From the NCBI RefSeq assembly GCF_046630315.1, contig NZ_LQBD01000024.1, forward strand, positions 177,147 through 241,146: DNA of 64,000 nt. The letters are read 5' to 3'. The number at the start of each line of letters is the position of its first letter. Position 1 is the stretch's first letter. The notes beneath the pieces are model-generated. The model was not told the origin of the DNA. It did not search any database and saw nothing but the letters and a program-made list of their open reading frames with translations. Positions 51,172 through 59,659 of the stretch are shown here, one piece after another. A program made the translations under genes and the position numbers. The stretch is from Brucella anthropi_A. GTDB taxonomy: Bacteria > Pseudomonadota > Alphaproteobacteria > Rhizobiales > Rhizobiaceae.

Positions 51172-52572
51172 TCAGATCGTCTCAGAGAGCTTTGCAATAA
51201 ATTCGCTCAACATTCGATCCGTTTTCTCCGCGGAATCCGTTTCGATATAAATCCGCATTTCCGGCGCATTGCCTGATTGTCGGAAATGAACCGTATCGCC
51301 ATTCGCAAACGCCATTCGCACGCCGTCGACAGTCGAGATTGATTCCGGCTCGGCAATCAACGGGGAGAAACTAGAACGAAATGATTGTGACGTTTCTATA
51401 GCGCGCAAAAATGGAGCAGCGCGATCCGCCGGAACTTCCTTGACCCTGTCGGCTTTCATGAAACGAGAAGGAAGTGTCGCGACCATCTCACTCAATCGCA
51501 CGCCTTGGTCTTTCGCCCGCACCAGAACAGCCACAGCAGGCAAAACGGAATCACGGGTTGGCAGGCGACGCAATAGGCCAGACTGCAACGCCACATCGTC
51601 ACCGAGTAGAAAACCGCCATTCGCCTCGAAGCCAACAACTGGATGCGCTGCCGCACGCGCCATTTCGGCCACGACATAGGGCGAGCCAATCCGCGTTCTG
51701 TGGATATTCTCGAACCAGCCGCTTTCCTCCAGCGCGCTCGTCGTGCTGAGCGGCGTTACGACTGTTTTCGCACCGAGATATCGAGCCGTCAGAATACCCA
51801 GTATATCGCCATTTACCTGCCTTCCCTGATCATCGATGACCAGAGGCCTATCACCGTCTCCATCTGTCGACACGACTGCATCGAGTCCATGTTCGGCGAT
51901 GAATGCGCTCGCCCGAAATAAATCCGCCGGATCAAGCGCTTCTGTATCGACGGCGACGAACTTTTCCATTCTGCGGAATGGATAAACCTCCGCTCCAAGC
52001 CCTTTAAATATACGAACAAGAAGATCACGCCCAACAGCGGAATGAAGATCAATACCGATTTTCATTCCAGTCAGCGCGTCCGAACCAAAGGAATTGATGG
52101 AGCGATTCACATATTCTTCTGCCACATCGGTCAGCAGTGTCGGAGTGTTGTTGTGCTTCTTCTCGATAGGCTTGCCCAACAATTCCTCGGCAAGGCCGCG
52201 TACGGGCGCTTCATCATCCTTCAGAAATTCTCCATCAGGACGATAGAATTTAATACCATTGTAAGCTTCCGGGATATGACTTCCCGTTATCATGATGGCA
52301 GGTGCATTGCGGGCCATTGCGTAGGCAGCAAGCGCCGGTGTCGGAACGTTGCCAGCCCAGATTGCGTTCTTGCCATCTAGTTCAATTGCAGCCAGACACG
52401 AGGCAGCAACATGAGGGCTGGATTCACGCAGATCCGCGGCCACATAGACATCGTTAAATTGATAATCACGAGCGATATGCTGTAGAAAGGCAACGACGTA
52501 GGCGGCACAAATCTGATCTGTAAAGTCAACTGCCGGTCCTCGCAGACCCGATGTTCCAAAAGCAACAGCCAT
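51172..52572 (-). CDS. manB: Phosphomannomutase, copy 2
   Basis: 466 residues from the ATG at 52572 (AAGGTGAC upstream). The active-site loops are AIMITGSHIPEAYNG, STDGDGDRPLV, GFEANGGFLLG and RQSGNAPEMR. The function is as for copy 1. It is the first gene after the IS remnant and starts the manB-manC-isomerase group. Upstream, about 80 bases of AT-rich sequence can hold a promoter before the IS end. Confidence 0.92.
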   Translation of the reverse strand: MAVAFGTSGLRGPAVDFTDQICAAYVVAFLQHIARDYQFNDVYVAADLRESSPHVAASCLAAIELDGKNAIWAGNVPTPALAAYAMARNAPAIMITGSHIPEAYNGIKFYRPDGEFLKDDEAPVRGLAEELLGKPIEKKHNNTPTLLTDVAEEYVNRSINSFGSDALTGMKIGIDLHSAVGRDLLVRIFKGLGAEVYPFRRMEKFVAVDTEALDPADLFRASAFIAEHGLDAVVSTDGDGDRPLVIDDQGRQVNGDILGILTARYLGAKTVVTPLSTTSALEESGWFENIHRTRIGSPYVVAEMARAAAHPVVGFEANGGFLLGDDVALQSGLLRRLPTRDSVLPAVAVLVRAKDQGVRLSEMVATLPSRFMKADRVKEVPADRAAPFLRAIETSQSFRSSFSPLIAEPESISTVDGVRMAFANGDTVHFRQSGNAPEMRIYIETDSAEKTDRMLSEFIAKLSETI

Positions 52573-52691
52573 TTTCAAGTCACCTTGTTACCAATATTGA
52601 ATTATTCCATATTACAACCGTAAGTAATTACCACACCCACTGATTAGATATTGGTAATCCTCCCCGTTTTAACGGGGCTCGTCAGTAGAAT

Positions 52692-53258
52692 TCACACGGC
52701 CATTTTCAGTTTCTGTGCGGGTGTAATGCCGCCGATGCCCATGTTGGGCTGTTCATTGTTGTAGGTCCATAGCCACTGCGTGGCAAACTCTTGTGCCTCC
52801 TCAATGCTTTCGATGATGTGTTGGTCGAACCGTGCGGTTGTAGCGTTCGACGTAGGCGTTCTGTTGGGGCTTGCCCGGCTGGATGCAGCTCAAGGTGCCC
52901 CCCGTGTCTCCACCCATTCCATCAGCTTGCCACTGACATATTCCAGGCCGTTGTCCACCCTTATCGTCATGGGCTTACCGCACCATTCGATGATCTGGTT
53001 CAGACTTCGGATGACGCGCTCGGCAGGCAGCGAGAAATCCACCTCAATACCCAATCCATCGCGATTGAAGTCGTCCATTACGTTCAGCAGCCGAAACTGC
53101 CTTCCATCCTCAAGGCGATCCGCCATGAAGTCCATGGACCAGACCATATTCGGCACTTCAAGGACGGCGAGCGCCTCTGGCTTGTCTCGTTTCAATCGCT
53201 TGCGTGGCTTGATCCTCAGGTTCAATGCCAGTGACCTTGCCCGGTTGAAATAATCCAT
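52692..53258 (-). pseudogene. IS3-family orfB transposase fragment with frameshifts
   Basis: The DDE integrase core is readable: VPNMVWSMDFMADRLEDGRQFR, FSLPAERVIRSLNQIIEWCGKP, RVDNGLEYVSGKLMEW. The frame then breaks near VETRGAP; LSCIQPGKPQQNAYVERYNRTVR continues in a second frame, and FDQHIIESIEEAQEFATQ onward to QKLKMAV in a third. At least two frameshifts and a missing N-terminal half show it is inactive. Confidence 0.88.
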
Positions 53259-53344
53259 TTTGAAGTAAGCTCTGGCCCATTGTGAGGTCCACCCCGAATT
53301 TGGACCACAGAGAACTGGAATTTTCCGGGTTTAAGGCTCAAAGC

Positions 53345-53416
53345 GGCGGGGATGCCATCTTCGGCCTGGCGCAGGATGGCAAGGATTTGCGGTTGGCTGA
53401 ATCTGCTCATCTTCAT
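53345..53416 (-). pseudogene. IS3-family orfA 5' fragment
   Basis: It starts MKMSRFSQPQILAILRQAE after GAGGAGATTTTG and keeps only the first helix of the OrfA helix-turn-helix protein, ending near EDGIPA. The remainder has been replaced by unrelated sequence. It confirms the orientation of the IS remnant (minus strand). Confidence 0.8.
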
Positions 53417-53465
53417 CAAAATCTCCTCGTTCATAAAGCCCGAGAAAATTCTACTTTTGAAGCCA

Positions 53466-54593
53466 TTATCTGACGGGGGGATTACCCTGTAAAATAGCAC
53501 GCTCAAAGACTTCTGTAAGTCCTTCTGCACACTTCTTCCAATCGAATCTAGATATGTTTTCTTTTGCTTTTCCACAAAGATAAGAGTGCAAATCATCGTC
53601 AACCATGATGTTTAACAGAGCATGCCTGATAGATTCCACATTGTCGGGATCAACGATTAGACCAGCCGCTCCTACCACCTCCGGCATTGACGAGCGGTTG
53701 GAAGTTATTACCGGCACGCCAAAGCTATTGGCTTCAATTATTGGCAAACCAAAACCTTCAAATTTAGAGGGCATAGCAACAAACCGCGCATGTTTATACA
53801 GTTCACCCAATTCTTTGTCAGTGACATATCCCCGAAGCTGCACACAATCTGACAGGTGTAAACGCGAAATCTCTTTTTTGAGATCCGGCATACGCCATCC
53901 TTGTCCACCTGCAATTATGAGCACATTCTGGAGCCTTAATTCTTCAGGCAACAATGCATACGCTGCCAATAAATTCAAAAGATTCTTCCTCGGTTCCAAT
54001 GTACCTACGAACAATCCATAGCGTGTACTGGGCAAAGCACTTGGGCCTTGAGTAGAATCAGCATCGGCCAGCGTATTGGTCCACCCAGGATAAACCTGGT
54101 CAACTTTATAAGCCATATCTGGAAAGAATTTGATAATATCGTTACGGGTCGATTCAGAGACGGAAACTATCCTTGTTGCACTTCGAACAGCTGGCAGCAT
54201 AAGAGCCTTCTCTGCATAATAATTTCTTGCCCTCATTGTATCAGATGCCACAAGCCAAACCAGATCATGTATTGTTAATACTGTTGGCATTGCCGTAAAA
54301 TAACGAAGCGGCAGCCTATGAGCAGGCCCCCAAAAAACATCTACTCTATCATTTCCTGCAAGTCGCCCAACCTTAGACAACCCCCAAATAATACGTGAAA
54401 TAGAATTATTTGATCCAGACACATGTACATGCGCACCGGCCGGTAATATTTCATAAGAGTGCGGCTGACTCGGAAAGTAAAGATGTAACCTATGCCCCAT
54501 CTCTATAAGAGATTTGCACGATTCTAGAATATAACGCCCTATTCCGGTGGGGCGTACAATCAGATTTCTGCCATCCACACCGATATTAAGCAC
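53466..54593 (-). CDS. Glycosyltransferase family 4 with IS-encoded C-terminal tail
   Basis: 375 residues from a GTG at 54593 (MLNIGVDGRNLIVRPTGIGRY). A GT-B enzyme, with GTLEPRKNLLNLLAAY (nucleotide-sugar site) and KFEGFGLPIIEANSFGVPVITSNRSSMPE (E-x7-E). Related enzymes often transfer mannose or rhamnose to O-chains. The last six residues (GNPPVR) and the stop are read from the terminal repeat of the IS3 remnant, so the native 3' end was cut by the insertion, though the fold seems nearly complete. The gene is the left end of the AT-rich module. Confidence 0.88.
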   Translation of the reverse strand: MLNIGVDGRNLIVRPTGIGRYILESCKSLIEMGHRLHLYFPSQPHSYEILPAGAHVHVSGSNNSISRIIWGLSKVGRLAGNDRVDVFWGPAHRLPLRYFTAMPTVLTIHDLVWLVASDTMRARNYYAEKALMLPAVRSATRIVSVSESTRNDIIKFFPDMAYKVDQVYPGWTNTLADADSTQGPSALPSTRYGLFVGTLEPRKNLLNLLAAYALLPEELRLQNVLIIAGGQGWRMPDLKKEISRLHLSDCVQLRGYVTDKELGELYKHARFVAMPSKFEGFGLPIIEANSFGVPVITSNRSSMPEVVGAAGLIVDPDNVESIRHALLNIMVDDDLHSYLCGKAKENISRFDWKKCAEGLTEVFERAILQGNPPVR

Positions 54594-54654
54594 GCTTAGA
54601 TATCCGAGAATTCATTATTTCGACCTCAAAGATCGATCTAGTCATTGTCAAACA

Positions 54655-55578
54655 TTAAGAACGATAGTAATTTATACAATTCAATATCCCTTCATCAAAA
54701 TTTACTGCAGGCTCCCAATCAAGAATTGCACGAATTTTACTTAAGTCAGCCACCAATTCCATATTCTCCCCCTTTCGGTATGGAAGGCTACCAAAATCGG
54801 GTTTTCCCCGCCCTATCATGGATCTGATAGTTTCAATAACTTCTCGGATTGATCTTCCCGGAGACCCAGAGCCTAAATTCAATATTTCGCCATTTGTTTG
54901 ATCGCGATACAAACAGCGCTCTACTGCCATGACAACATCTGTGATATAACAAAAATCTCGTATTTGCGCACCTTCTGAGGTCGGAAACTCTCGTCCAGCC
55001 AGACAGGCAGTAATAATCTGCGGGATAAAGCGTTGTATGTTCTGACCAGGACCGTACGCCAAAAATAACCGCAATGATACGGACGGAAACGCCTCGCTTC
55101 GCCACAACATCTGTAGAAAGTGATCGGCAGCCGTCTTTGCGAACGAGTATGGTGAAAATGATTGTTCTCGTGCAGCTTCAATTTGCGGCGCATTTAACGC
55201 CCCATATTGATCGCTGCTGCCGAATTGAACCCAACGTTTAATTGAGGACCGATCAAGTAGACCAAGCAAATTAAAAACGCCAATTAAATGCTGCTCAATT
55301 ACTTCGACCCCGCCATTGCTGAACAGCCTATGATCCACGGCTCCGCCACAGTTTACAACGAAATCAAACTTTGCATCATTCCGATCATGGGACGCACCAA
55401 AGACGCTTTTGAGACTCCCCACATTGGTTACATCCGCAACAAGATAACGTACGTTTGGCAATAGGGCATCGGGAGATCGTCGAGAGAGAGAGAAAACCTC
55501 AAACCCTCTCTCTGCGAAATGCTGACACAGGTTCTTCCCAATAAATCCCGTACCCCCAATCACCAAAATCTTAGGCAT
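54655..55578 (-). CDS. SDR-family NDP-sugar 4-reductase/epimerase (CDP-6-deoxyhexose branch)
   Basis: 307 residues from the ATG at 55578, overlapping the rfbF stop by 8 bases. It has ILVIGGTGFIGKNLCQHF (NAD(P)-binding), FGSSDQYGALNAPQIEA and the pair Y-x3-K in SPYSFAKTAADHF, and RDFCYITDVV; overall close to CDP-abequose/paratose/tyvelose-type reductases and epimerases. Next to rfbF and rfbG it most likely performs the last reduction of a CDP-4-keto sugar. The stereochemistry of the product cannot be deduced. Confidence 0.8.
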   Translation of the reverse strand: MPKILVIGGTGFIGKNLCQHFAERGFEVFSLSRRSPDALLPNVRYLVADVTNVGSLKSVFGASHDRNDAKFDFVVNCGGAVDHRLFSNGGVEVIEQHLIGVFNLLGLLDRSSIKRWVQFGSSDQYGALNAPQIEAAREQSFSPYSFAKTAADHFLQMLWRSEAFPSVSLRLFLAYGPGQNIQRFIPQIITACLAGREFPTSEGAQIRDFCYITDVVMAVERCLYRDQTNGEILNLGSGSPGRSIREVIETIRSMIGRGKPDFGSLPYRKGENMELVADLSKIRAILDWEPAVNFDEGILNCINYYRS

Positions 55579-56338
55579 ACCATGGCGCCTTGTCACCAGC
55601 TTTAGCTAGAGCATCCAGAGCTTCGACATCCCTTTTGGTGTCCATGCATTGCCAAAAACCATCGTGCCGATAAGCCATAAGCTGACCAGCTCGCGCGACG
55701 TTTTCCAGCGGATCTTTTTCGAGAATTGTTTCATCACCATCGATAAAATCAAGAAACTCTGGATTCATGACAAAATAGCCACCATTTATCCAACCTTGGG
55801 TTGCTTGCGGCTTCTCCATAAACTCAGTAACAAGCCCATCTTCAATCTGCAGCTCACCAAAACGCGCGCTTGGTCGAACCGCCGTTACAGTTACCATCTT
55901 ACCATGAGATTTGTGAAACTCGATCAGTTTACTTATGTCTACGTTTGCAACACCGTCACCATAAGTAAGCAAAAACGGCTCGCTACCAATAAAATCTTTC
56001 AGCCGTTTAACACGCCCACCGGTCATAGAATTTTCGCCAGTATCAACCAATGTTACATTCCAGTTAAGGCGCGTATCCGAATGAATATTAACGGAACCAG
56101 TTTGAAGGTTTACCGTAAAATCCGAATTCAGCGTGCCATAATGCATAAAGTATTCCTTGATTACAGGTGCAAGGTAACCAAGCGCGACAATAAAATCTGT
56201 CTTTTGATGCCGTGAATAAATATTCATGATGTGCCACAATATTGGCTTACCCCCAATGGGCACCATCGGTTTGGGGATTACATTTGTGAACTCAGACATC
56301 CTGGTGCCAAATCCACCGGCCAAAATAATGGTCTTCAT
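55571..56338 (-). CDS. rfbF: Glucose-1-phosphate cytidylyltransferase
   Basis: 255 residues. ILAGGFGTRMSEFTNVIPKPMVPIGGKP is the RfbF-type nucleotide-binding motif; YGDGVANVDISKLIEFH and GWINGGYFVMNPEFLDFI are also typical, as is FWQCMDTKRD at the C terminus. It makes CDP-glucose from CTP and glucose-1-phosphate, the first step of CDP-deoxysugar synthesis. Eleven bases separate it from the cupin gene. Confidence 0.95.
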   Translation of the reverse strand: MKTIILAGGFGTRMSEFTNVIPKPMVPIGGKPILWHIMNIYSRHQKTDFIVALGYLAPVIKEYFMHYGTLNSDFTVNLQTGSVNIHSDTRLNWNVTLVDTGENSMTGGRVKRLKDFIGSEPFLLTYGDGVANVDISKLIEFHKSHGKMVTVTAVRPSARFGELQIEDGLVTEFMEKPQATQGWINGGYFVMNPEFLDFIDGDETILEKDPLENVARAGQLMAYRHDGFWQCMDTKRDVEALDALAKAGDKAPWYA

Positions 56339-56349
56339 CTAGGATTCCT

Positions 56350-56757
56350 TTAGAACTCGAAAGCTGCTAAGCTTTTCCGGTCTTCTTCGTTGTCATCGTG
56401 CGGGATGTCCGCGATATTTACAACCAAATTTGGGCCTTTCGCCAGCCCGCTAAATGCCATCCAAAACCCCGGAGGCACCGAAATTCTCCGATGTGCTCCT
56501 TCACCCGAAATTATCTCCAAACGGTCATCGGAATTCTCGCCAATGAACACAAACTTAACTGTGCCTACGGGAACGATAAGGTTTGATGACATGCGATTAT
56601 GTCGCTTCCAGCCTTTCACATAACCACAGTCTATAAAGCTGAAGTAGAGTTCACCAAACTCAGGTGATAAACTATCAGAACCCACCATACCTTTCAGCAC
56701 ATCTCCGCCCTGCAAAGGTATTCGTCGAAGGTCAAATACACTTATATCAGAAGTCAT
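56350..56757 (-). CDS. Small cupin (RmlC-like), putative CDP-sugar epimerase
   Basis: 135 residues from the ATG at 56757, which overlaps the rfbG stop as ATGA. The fold looks like a single cupin of the RmlC type: FSFIDCGYVKGWKRHNRMSSNLIVPVGTVKFVFIGEN and ISVPPGFWMAFSGLAKGPNLVVNIADIPHDD. His in KRHNRM is in the place of a conserved RmlC-family residue. Sitting between rfbG and rfbF it probably epimerises CDP-4-keto-6-deoxyglucose at C3 and/or C5. It is shorter than true RmlC; a non-catalytic role is possible. Confidence 0.7.
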   Translation of the reverse strand: MTSDISVFDLRRIPLQGGDVLKGMVGSDSLSPEFGELYFSFIDCGYVKGWKRHNRMSSNLIVPVGTVKFVFIGENSDDRLEIISGEGAHRRISVPPGFWMAFSGLAKGPNLVVNIADIPHDDNEEDRKSLAAFEF

Positions 56758-57857
56758 TGCGCCCATCGCACACCCCTTCCTGCGGCTATTTCTGTATATT
56801 CAGAAATTTGACGGTCAGTGAATTCCCGCATGTTATCGGATTTATTCTTATAAAACTCCAGATACCATGCGATCGTCATTCGCACTGTCTGTTGATAATC
56901 CATAGATGCACGCCAGTTCAAATGATAAAGGGCTTTGTCACAGTTCAGTTTCAGGAGGTGCGATTCATAAACAGACGCTATTTCACCGGCGGACACATCT
57001 TCCCACTCTGCTCCCTCCCAATGACGAGCCATGTCGGCAACAACTTGACAAACTGTATAGTTTTCATCAAGATTTGGACCAAAGTTAAATGCCTCTCCAT
57101 GCAACTCTGCTCCATTCTTCAATGCTGCAGCGAGTGCAAGATAACCACTCAGCGGTTCCAAGACATGCTGCCAAGGACGAGTGGCGTTGGGTCGCCGCAA
57201 TTTTACCGTATCCCCTATAGACCATGAACGTACGCAATCAGGGATAATGCGGTCAGCGGCCCAATCTCCACCACCAATTACGTTCCCGGCTCTGCCAACT
57301 CCAATCTTGACCGATCCATCCATTGGGAAGAACGAACGGACATACGATTTAATAGCAAGCTCCGCGGCCCCCTTCGAAGCGCTATAAGGGTCCGGCCCGC
57401 CCAAGGCATCATTCTCTCGATAACCCCAAACCCATTCTACATTGTCGTAGGCCTTGTCGCTTGTTATAAAAACAGCAACACATTTTTTATCTACGTGCCG
57501 TAGCGCCTCGAGCATGCTGACTGTTCCCATCACATTTGACTGCCAGGTCAGAATGGGATCAGCGTAAGACAGCTTAACTATAGGCTGAGCGGCCAAGTGA
57601 AAAATGAAATCGGGCTGAAACTCTCTAAGTGCGTCAACGACTGCTGCCTGATCACAGACATTTCCACGCAAATCAATTAGAGAATTCCCTTTCACCAAAG
57701 AATTAAACATAGATGGAGTGGTAGGCACCTCCAAGGAGAACCCACACACGTCCGCTCCAAGTTGGATCAACCATTGCGTCAGCCAGCTGCCTTTGAAACC
57801 ACAATGGCCCGTCACCAGAACTTTCGCACCCTCAAATACTTTGAGATGATCATTCAT
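56754..57857 (-). CDS. rfbG: CDP-glucose 4,6-dehydratase
   Basis: 367 residues from the ATG at 57857. ILVTG-type start reads VLVTGHCGFKGSWLTQWL, characteristic of RfbG; further marks are VFITSDKAYDNVEWVWGYRENDALGG (Ser/Thr-Asp-Lys), YSASKGAAELAIKSY (Tyr/Lys) and AGNVIGGGDWAADRIIPD. It produces CDP-4-keto-6-deoxyglucose. Upstream it is 24 bases from the GT32 gene, downstream overlapping the cupin gene. No rfbH homologue is present in the window. Confidence 0.95.
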   Translation of the reverse strand: MNDHLKVFEGAKVLVTGHCGFKGSWLTQWLIQLGADVCGFSLEVPTTPSMFNSLVKGNSLIDLRGNVCDQAAVVDALREFQPDFIFHLAAQPIVKLSYADPILTWQSNVMGTVSMLEALRHVDKKCVAVFITSDKAYDNVEWVWGYRENDALGGPDPYSASKGAAELAIKSYVRSFFPMDGSVKIGVGRAGNVIGGGDWAADRIIPDCVRSWSIGDTVKLRRPNATRPWQHVLEPLSGYLALAAALKNGAELHGEAFNFGPNLDENYTVCQVVADMARHWEGAEWEDVSAGEIASVYESHLLKLNCDKALYHLNWRASMDYQQTVRMTIAWYLEFYKNKSDNMREFTDRQISEYTEIAAGRGVRWAQ

Positions 57858-57881
57858 AATAAATCTCACTTCCACCCGAAC

Positions 57882-58742
57882 TCAAGACACCAGCCTGCGC
57901 ACCCAACTCTTTATGCCAGCAGGCACAGCCTTGCGCAACGCATCTTCTAAGCTAAACTCATGGTTATTTGATATTTCCGCAAGCATTATATTGGCGCTAC
58001 CGCCCTTCTCCTTAGCATAAGAAGCGTATATCGAATCGGCGTCGTGCCATGTACATGCAAAATGATGGCAAATAGACGTATTTTCTGTGAGTGCATTGAG
58101 CTTAAACGGACGCTTCTTATCACCGGTAGGTATCAAAGGCGAAAAATAATCTTGCGGATAGATCTTCACACCCGCAACAACAACCGGACCATCGAGATTC
58201 GGGGTTGTTCCCATTCCATCAATGTTATGCCCGTTGTTGGCAAAATAGAGCGCAGCTAATTGCGGCGCCCACAAATATAGCGCCTTCTTGCGCCAAACCT
58301 TTAAATGGCCGAGACCTTCATAAGTCTCACACATAAAGGTCGCCAACGCACTATTTGGCTTCGACGCCATTGAGTGCGCAGTATACCAACCGCCCGACTT
58401 TTCGTCTATACCGATAAACGCATCAAAGGATTCTGCAGCTTCCAGTTCTTCGATCAGTTGATTAAAAATTCGACCATTCACAACTTCGATATCTGCATCA
58501 AAGTACACTCCTCCGTACTCTTTCAGCACCCACCATCTGAAGTAATCTGTTAGAAACGCATGATCCTTCGCTTCATACAGCGCCCGAGTATACGCGTTTT
58601 GGTCGACTGGCAGATTGGACGCATTCCAATGACATATTTCAAAGTCCGGGAGCTGAGATTTCCACGTTTCTAAATAGGCACCGAACATATCAGGCTTGCC
58701 ATCAAAGCCAAAATAGATGCGATGCAGTTTTTTCAAGCTCAT
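57882..58742 (-). CDS. GT32-type glycosyltransferase (DxD), second of a pair
   Basis: 286 residues. HRIYFGFDGKPD at the start, then FEICHWNASNLP, and the DxD site in LKEYGGVYFDADIEVVNG are the marks of the GT32 (OCH1/capsular) family, which transfers hexoses with retention of configuration. A downstream IYPQDYFSPL and HHFACTWHD complete the pattern. The ATG overlaps the stop of the upstream homologue as ATGA. The two proteins are paralogues that presumably add successive sugars to the repeat unit or to the adaptor. Confidence 0.88.
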   Translation of the reverse strand: MSLKKLHRIYFGFDGKPDMFGAYLETWKSQLPDFEICHWNASNLPVDQNAYTRALYEAKDHAFLTDYFRWWVLKEYGGVYFDADIEVVNGRIFNQLIEELEAAESFDAFIGIDEKSGGWYTAHSMASKPNSALATFMCETYEGLGHLKVWRKKALYLWAPQLAALYFANNGHNIDGMGTTPNLDGPVVVAGVKIYPQDYFSPLIPTGDKKRPFKLNALTENTSICHHFACTWHDADSIYASYAKEKGGSANIMLAEISNNHEFSLEDALRKAVPAGIKSWVRRLVS

Positions 58743-59659
58743 CGTCCCAACAATCCCTTCAGTTTACGTCGCGCATACCTTTTCAGACGAGACATAAAAT
58801 CCCTAAGTTTAACTCCAAAAGGCTGACGCTGACCCGCAAATTTTACATACTCGTGAAAGAGAAGCGGTTTATCTCTAATTAAACGCCCCTCATAATGCAT
58901 TTCGGATACATTGGCATTACCGAATAAGTGGTAGACACAGGTATTCTCGGTGTATTTAAGAGCACGCCCTGAAATTCCAAATTTCGGAGAAAACCACTCC
59001 TGCGGATATACCTTTACTCGCGCTTCCACCTCTGGCTCTGTGATATATTTGAACATCCCCTCATAGAGCTCACGACCTTGATCTCTAAAGTAAAGACTAA
59101 TTAGCTGCGGGCCAATCAAACTCCGCTCTTCCCTCCAATGCCACAAAGGACCACTAAGGGAGGTTTCATAAAGCTGGACCATAAAGTCGACTAGCGCTGA
59201 CCCCTTTTTTGCCGCCACTGTCTGCGCTGTTGGAAAACCATTGCTGAACTCTTCCACACCTAAAAACGCGTCAAACTGTGTCGACTCTCGAAGCTCACTC
59301 ATCAATCGTCTCAAAACAGGGCCGGACAAAACCTCACAATCGGCATCCAGATATAATCCGCCGTACTCTTGCAGCTTCTTCCACCGAAAATATTCACTTA
59401 GAAAAACCGGTTGGCGAGCTCGGACAGCACGCCGGACCCATTCGTTCGCCTCCAAATCTAAGTTAGAGGCGTTCCATTGCATGATCTTGTATTCTGGAAG
59501 CTCTCTCTCCCATGTTTGCAAATAATGCTCAAATTTATCATTAAACGGCGGATAATCAGTAAAGTATATACGGTGTATTATCTTTGGGCACACCTCATCA
59601 GAACCATCTCTTATTGAAACCTTCTCCTGCAACGACGACGACATCGAAACAACTCTCAC
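58739..59659 (-). CDS. GT32-type glycosyltransferase (DxD), first of a pair
   Basis: 306 residues from a GTG at 59659 that overlaps the stop of the WbdD-like gene as GTGA; the ATG at 59644 is an alternative. PKIIHRIYFTDYPPFNDKF, YKIMQWNASNLD and KLQEYGGLYLDADCEVLSG (DxD) place it in the GT32 family, clearly paralogous to the next gene. The C terminus is basic and hydrophobic (RLKRYARRKLKGLLGR) and may bind the inner membrane, where O-antigen is built on the lipid carrier. Confidence 0.88.
   Translation of the reverse strand: MRVVSMSSSLQEKVSIRDGSDEVCPKIIHRIYFTDYPPFNDKFEHYLQTWERELPEYKIMQWNASNLDLEANEWVRRAVRARQPVFLSEYFRWKKLQEYGGLYLDADCEVLSGPVLRRLMSELRESTQFDAFLGVEEFSNGFPTAQTVAAKKGSALVDFMVQLYETSLSGPLWHWREERSLIGPQLISLYFRDQGRELYEGMFKYITEPEVEARVKVYPQEWFSPKFGISGRALKYTENTCVYHLFGNANVSEMHYEGRLIRDKPLLFHEYVKFAGQRQPFGVKLRDFMSRLKRYARRKLKGLLGR

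Larger units (their letters stand above)
52653..53486 (-). mobile_element. Degraded IS3-family insertion sequence
   Basis: The ends read GGTAATCCTCCCCGT (from 52653, plus strand) and GGTAATCCCCCCGTCAG (from 53486, minus strand), imperfect terminal inverted repeats, each followed by a GTAGAATT string further in. The element is about 830 bp, shorter than intact IS3 elements of this type (about 1.2-1.3 kb). The transposase is broken: the orfA 5' end and the orfB 3' part are kept, the middle is lost and replaced by foreign sequence containing TGTGAGGTCCA/TGGACCACA (53281-53309). No target duplication is seen. A hairpin CCCCGTT-TT-AACGGGG lies just inside the left end (52662-52677). Confidence 0.85.

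Noticed and set aside
52662..52677. CCCCGTTTTAACGGGG hairpin as terminator of manB copy 2
   Set aside because: It lies upstream of manB copy 2 and inside the IS end, with no T-run; better seen as part of the element.
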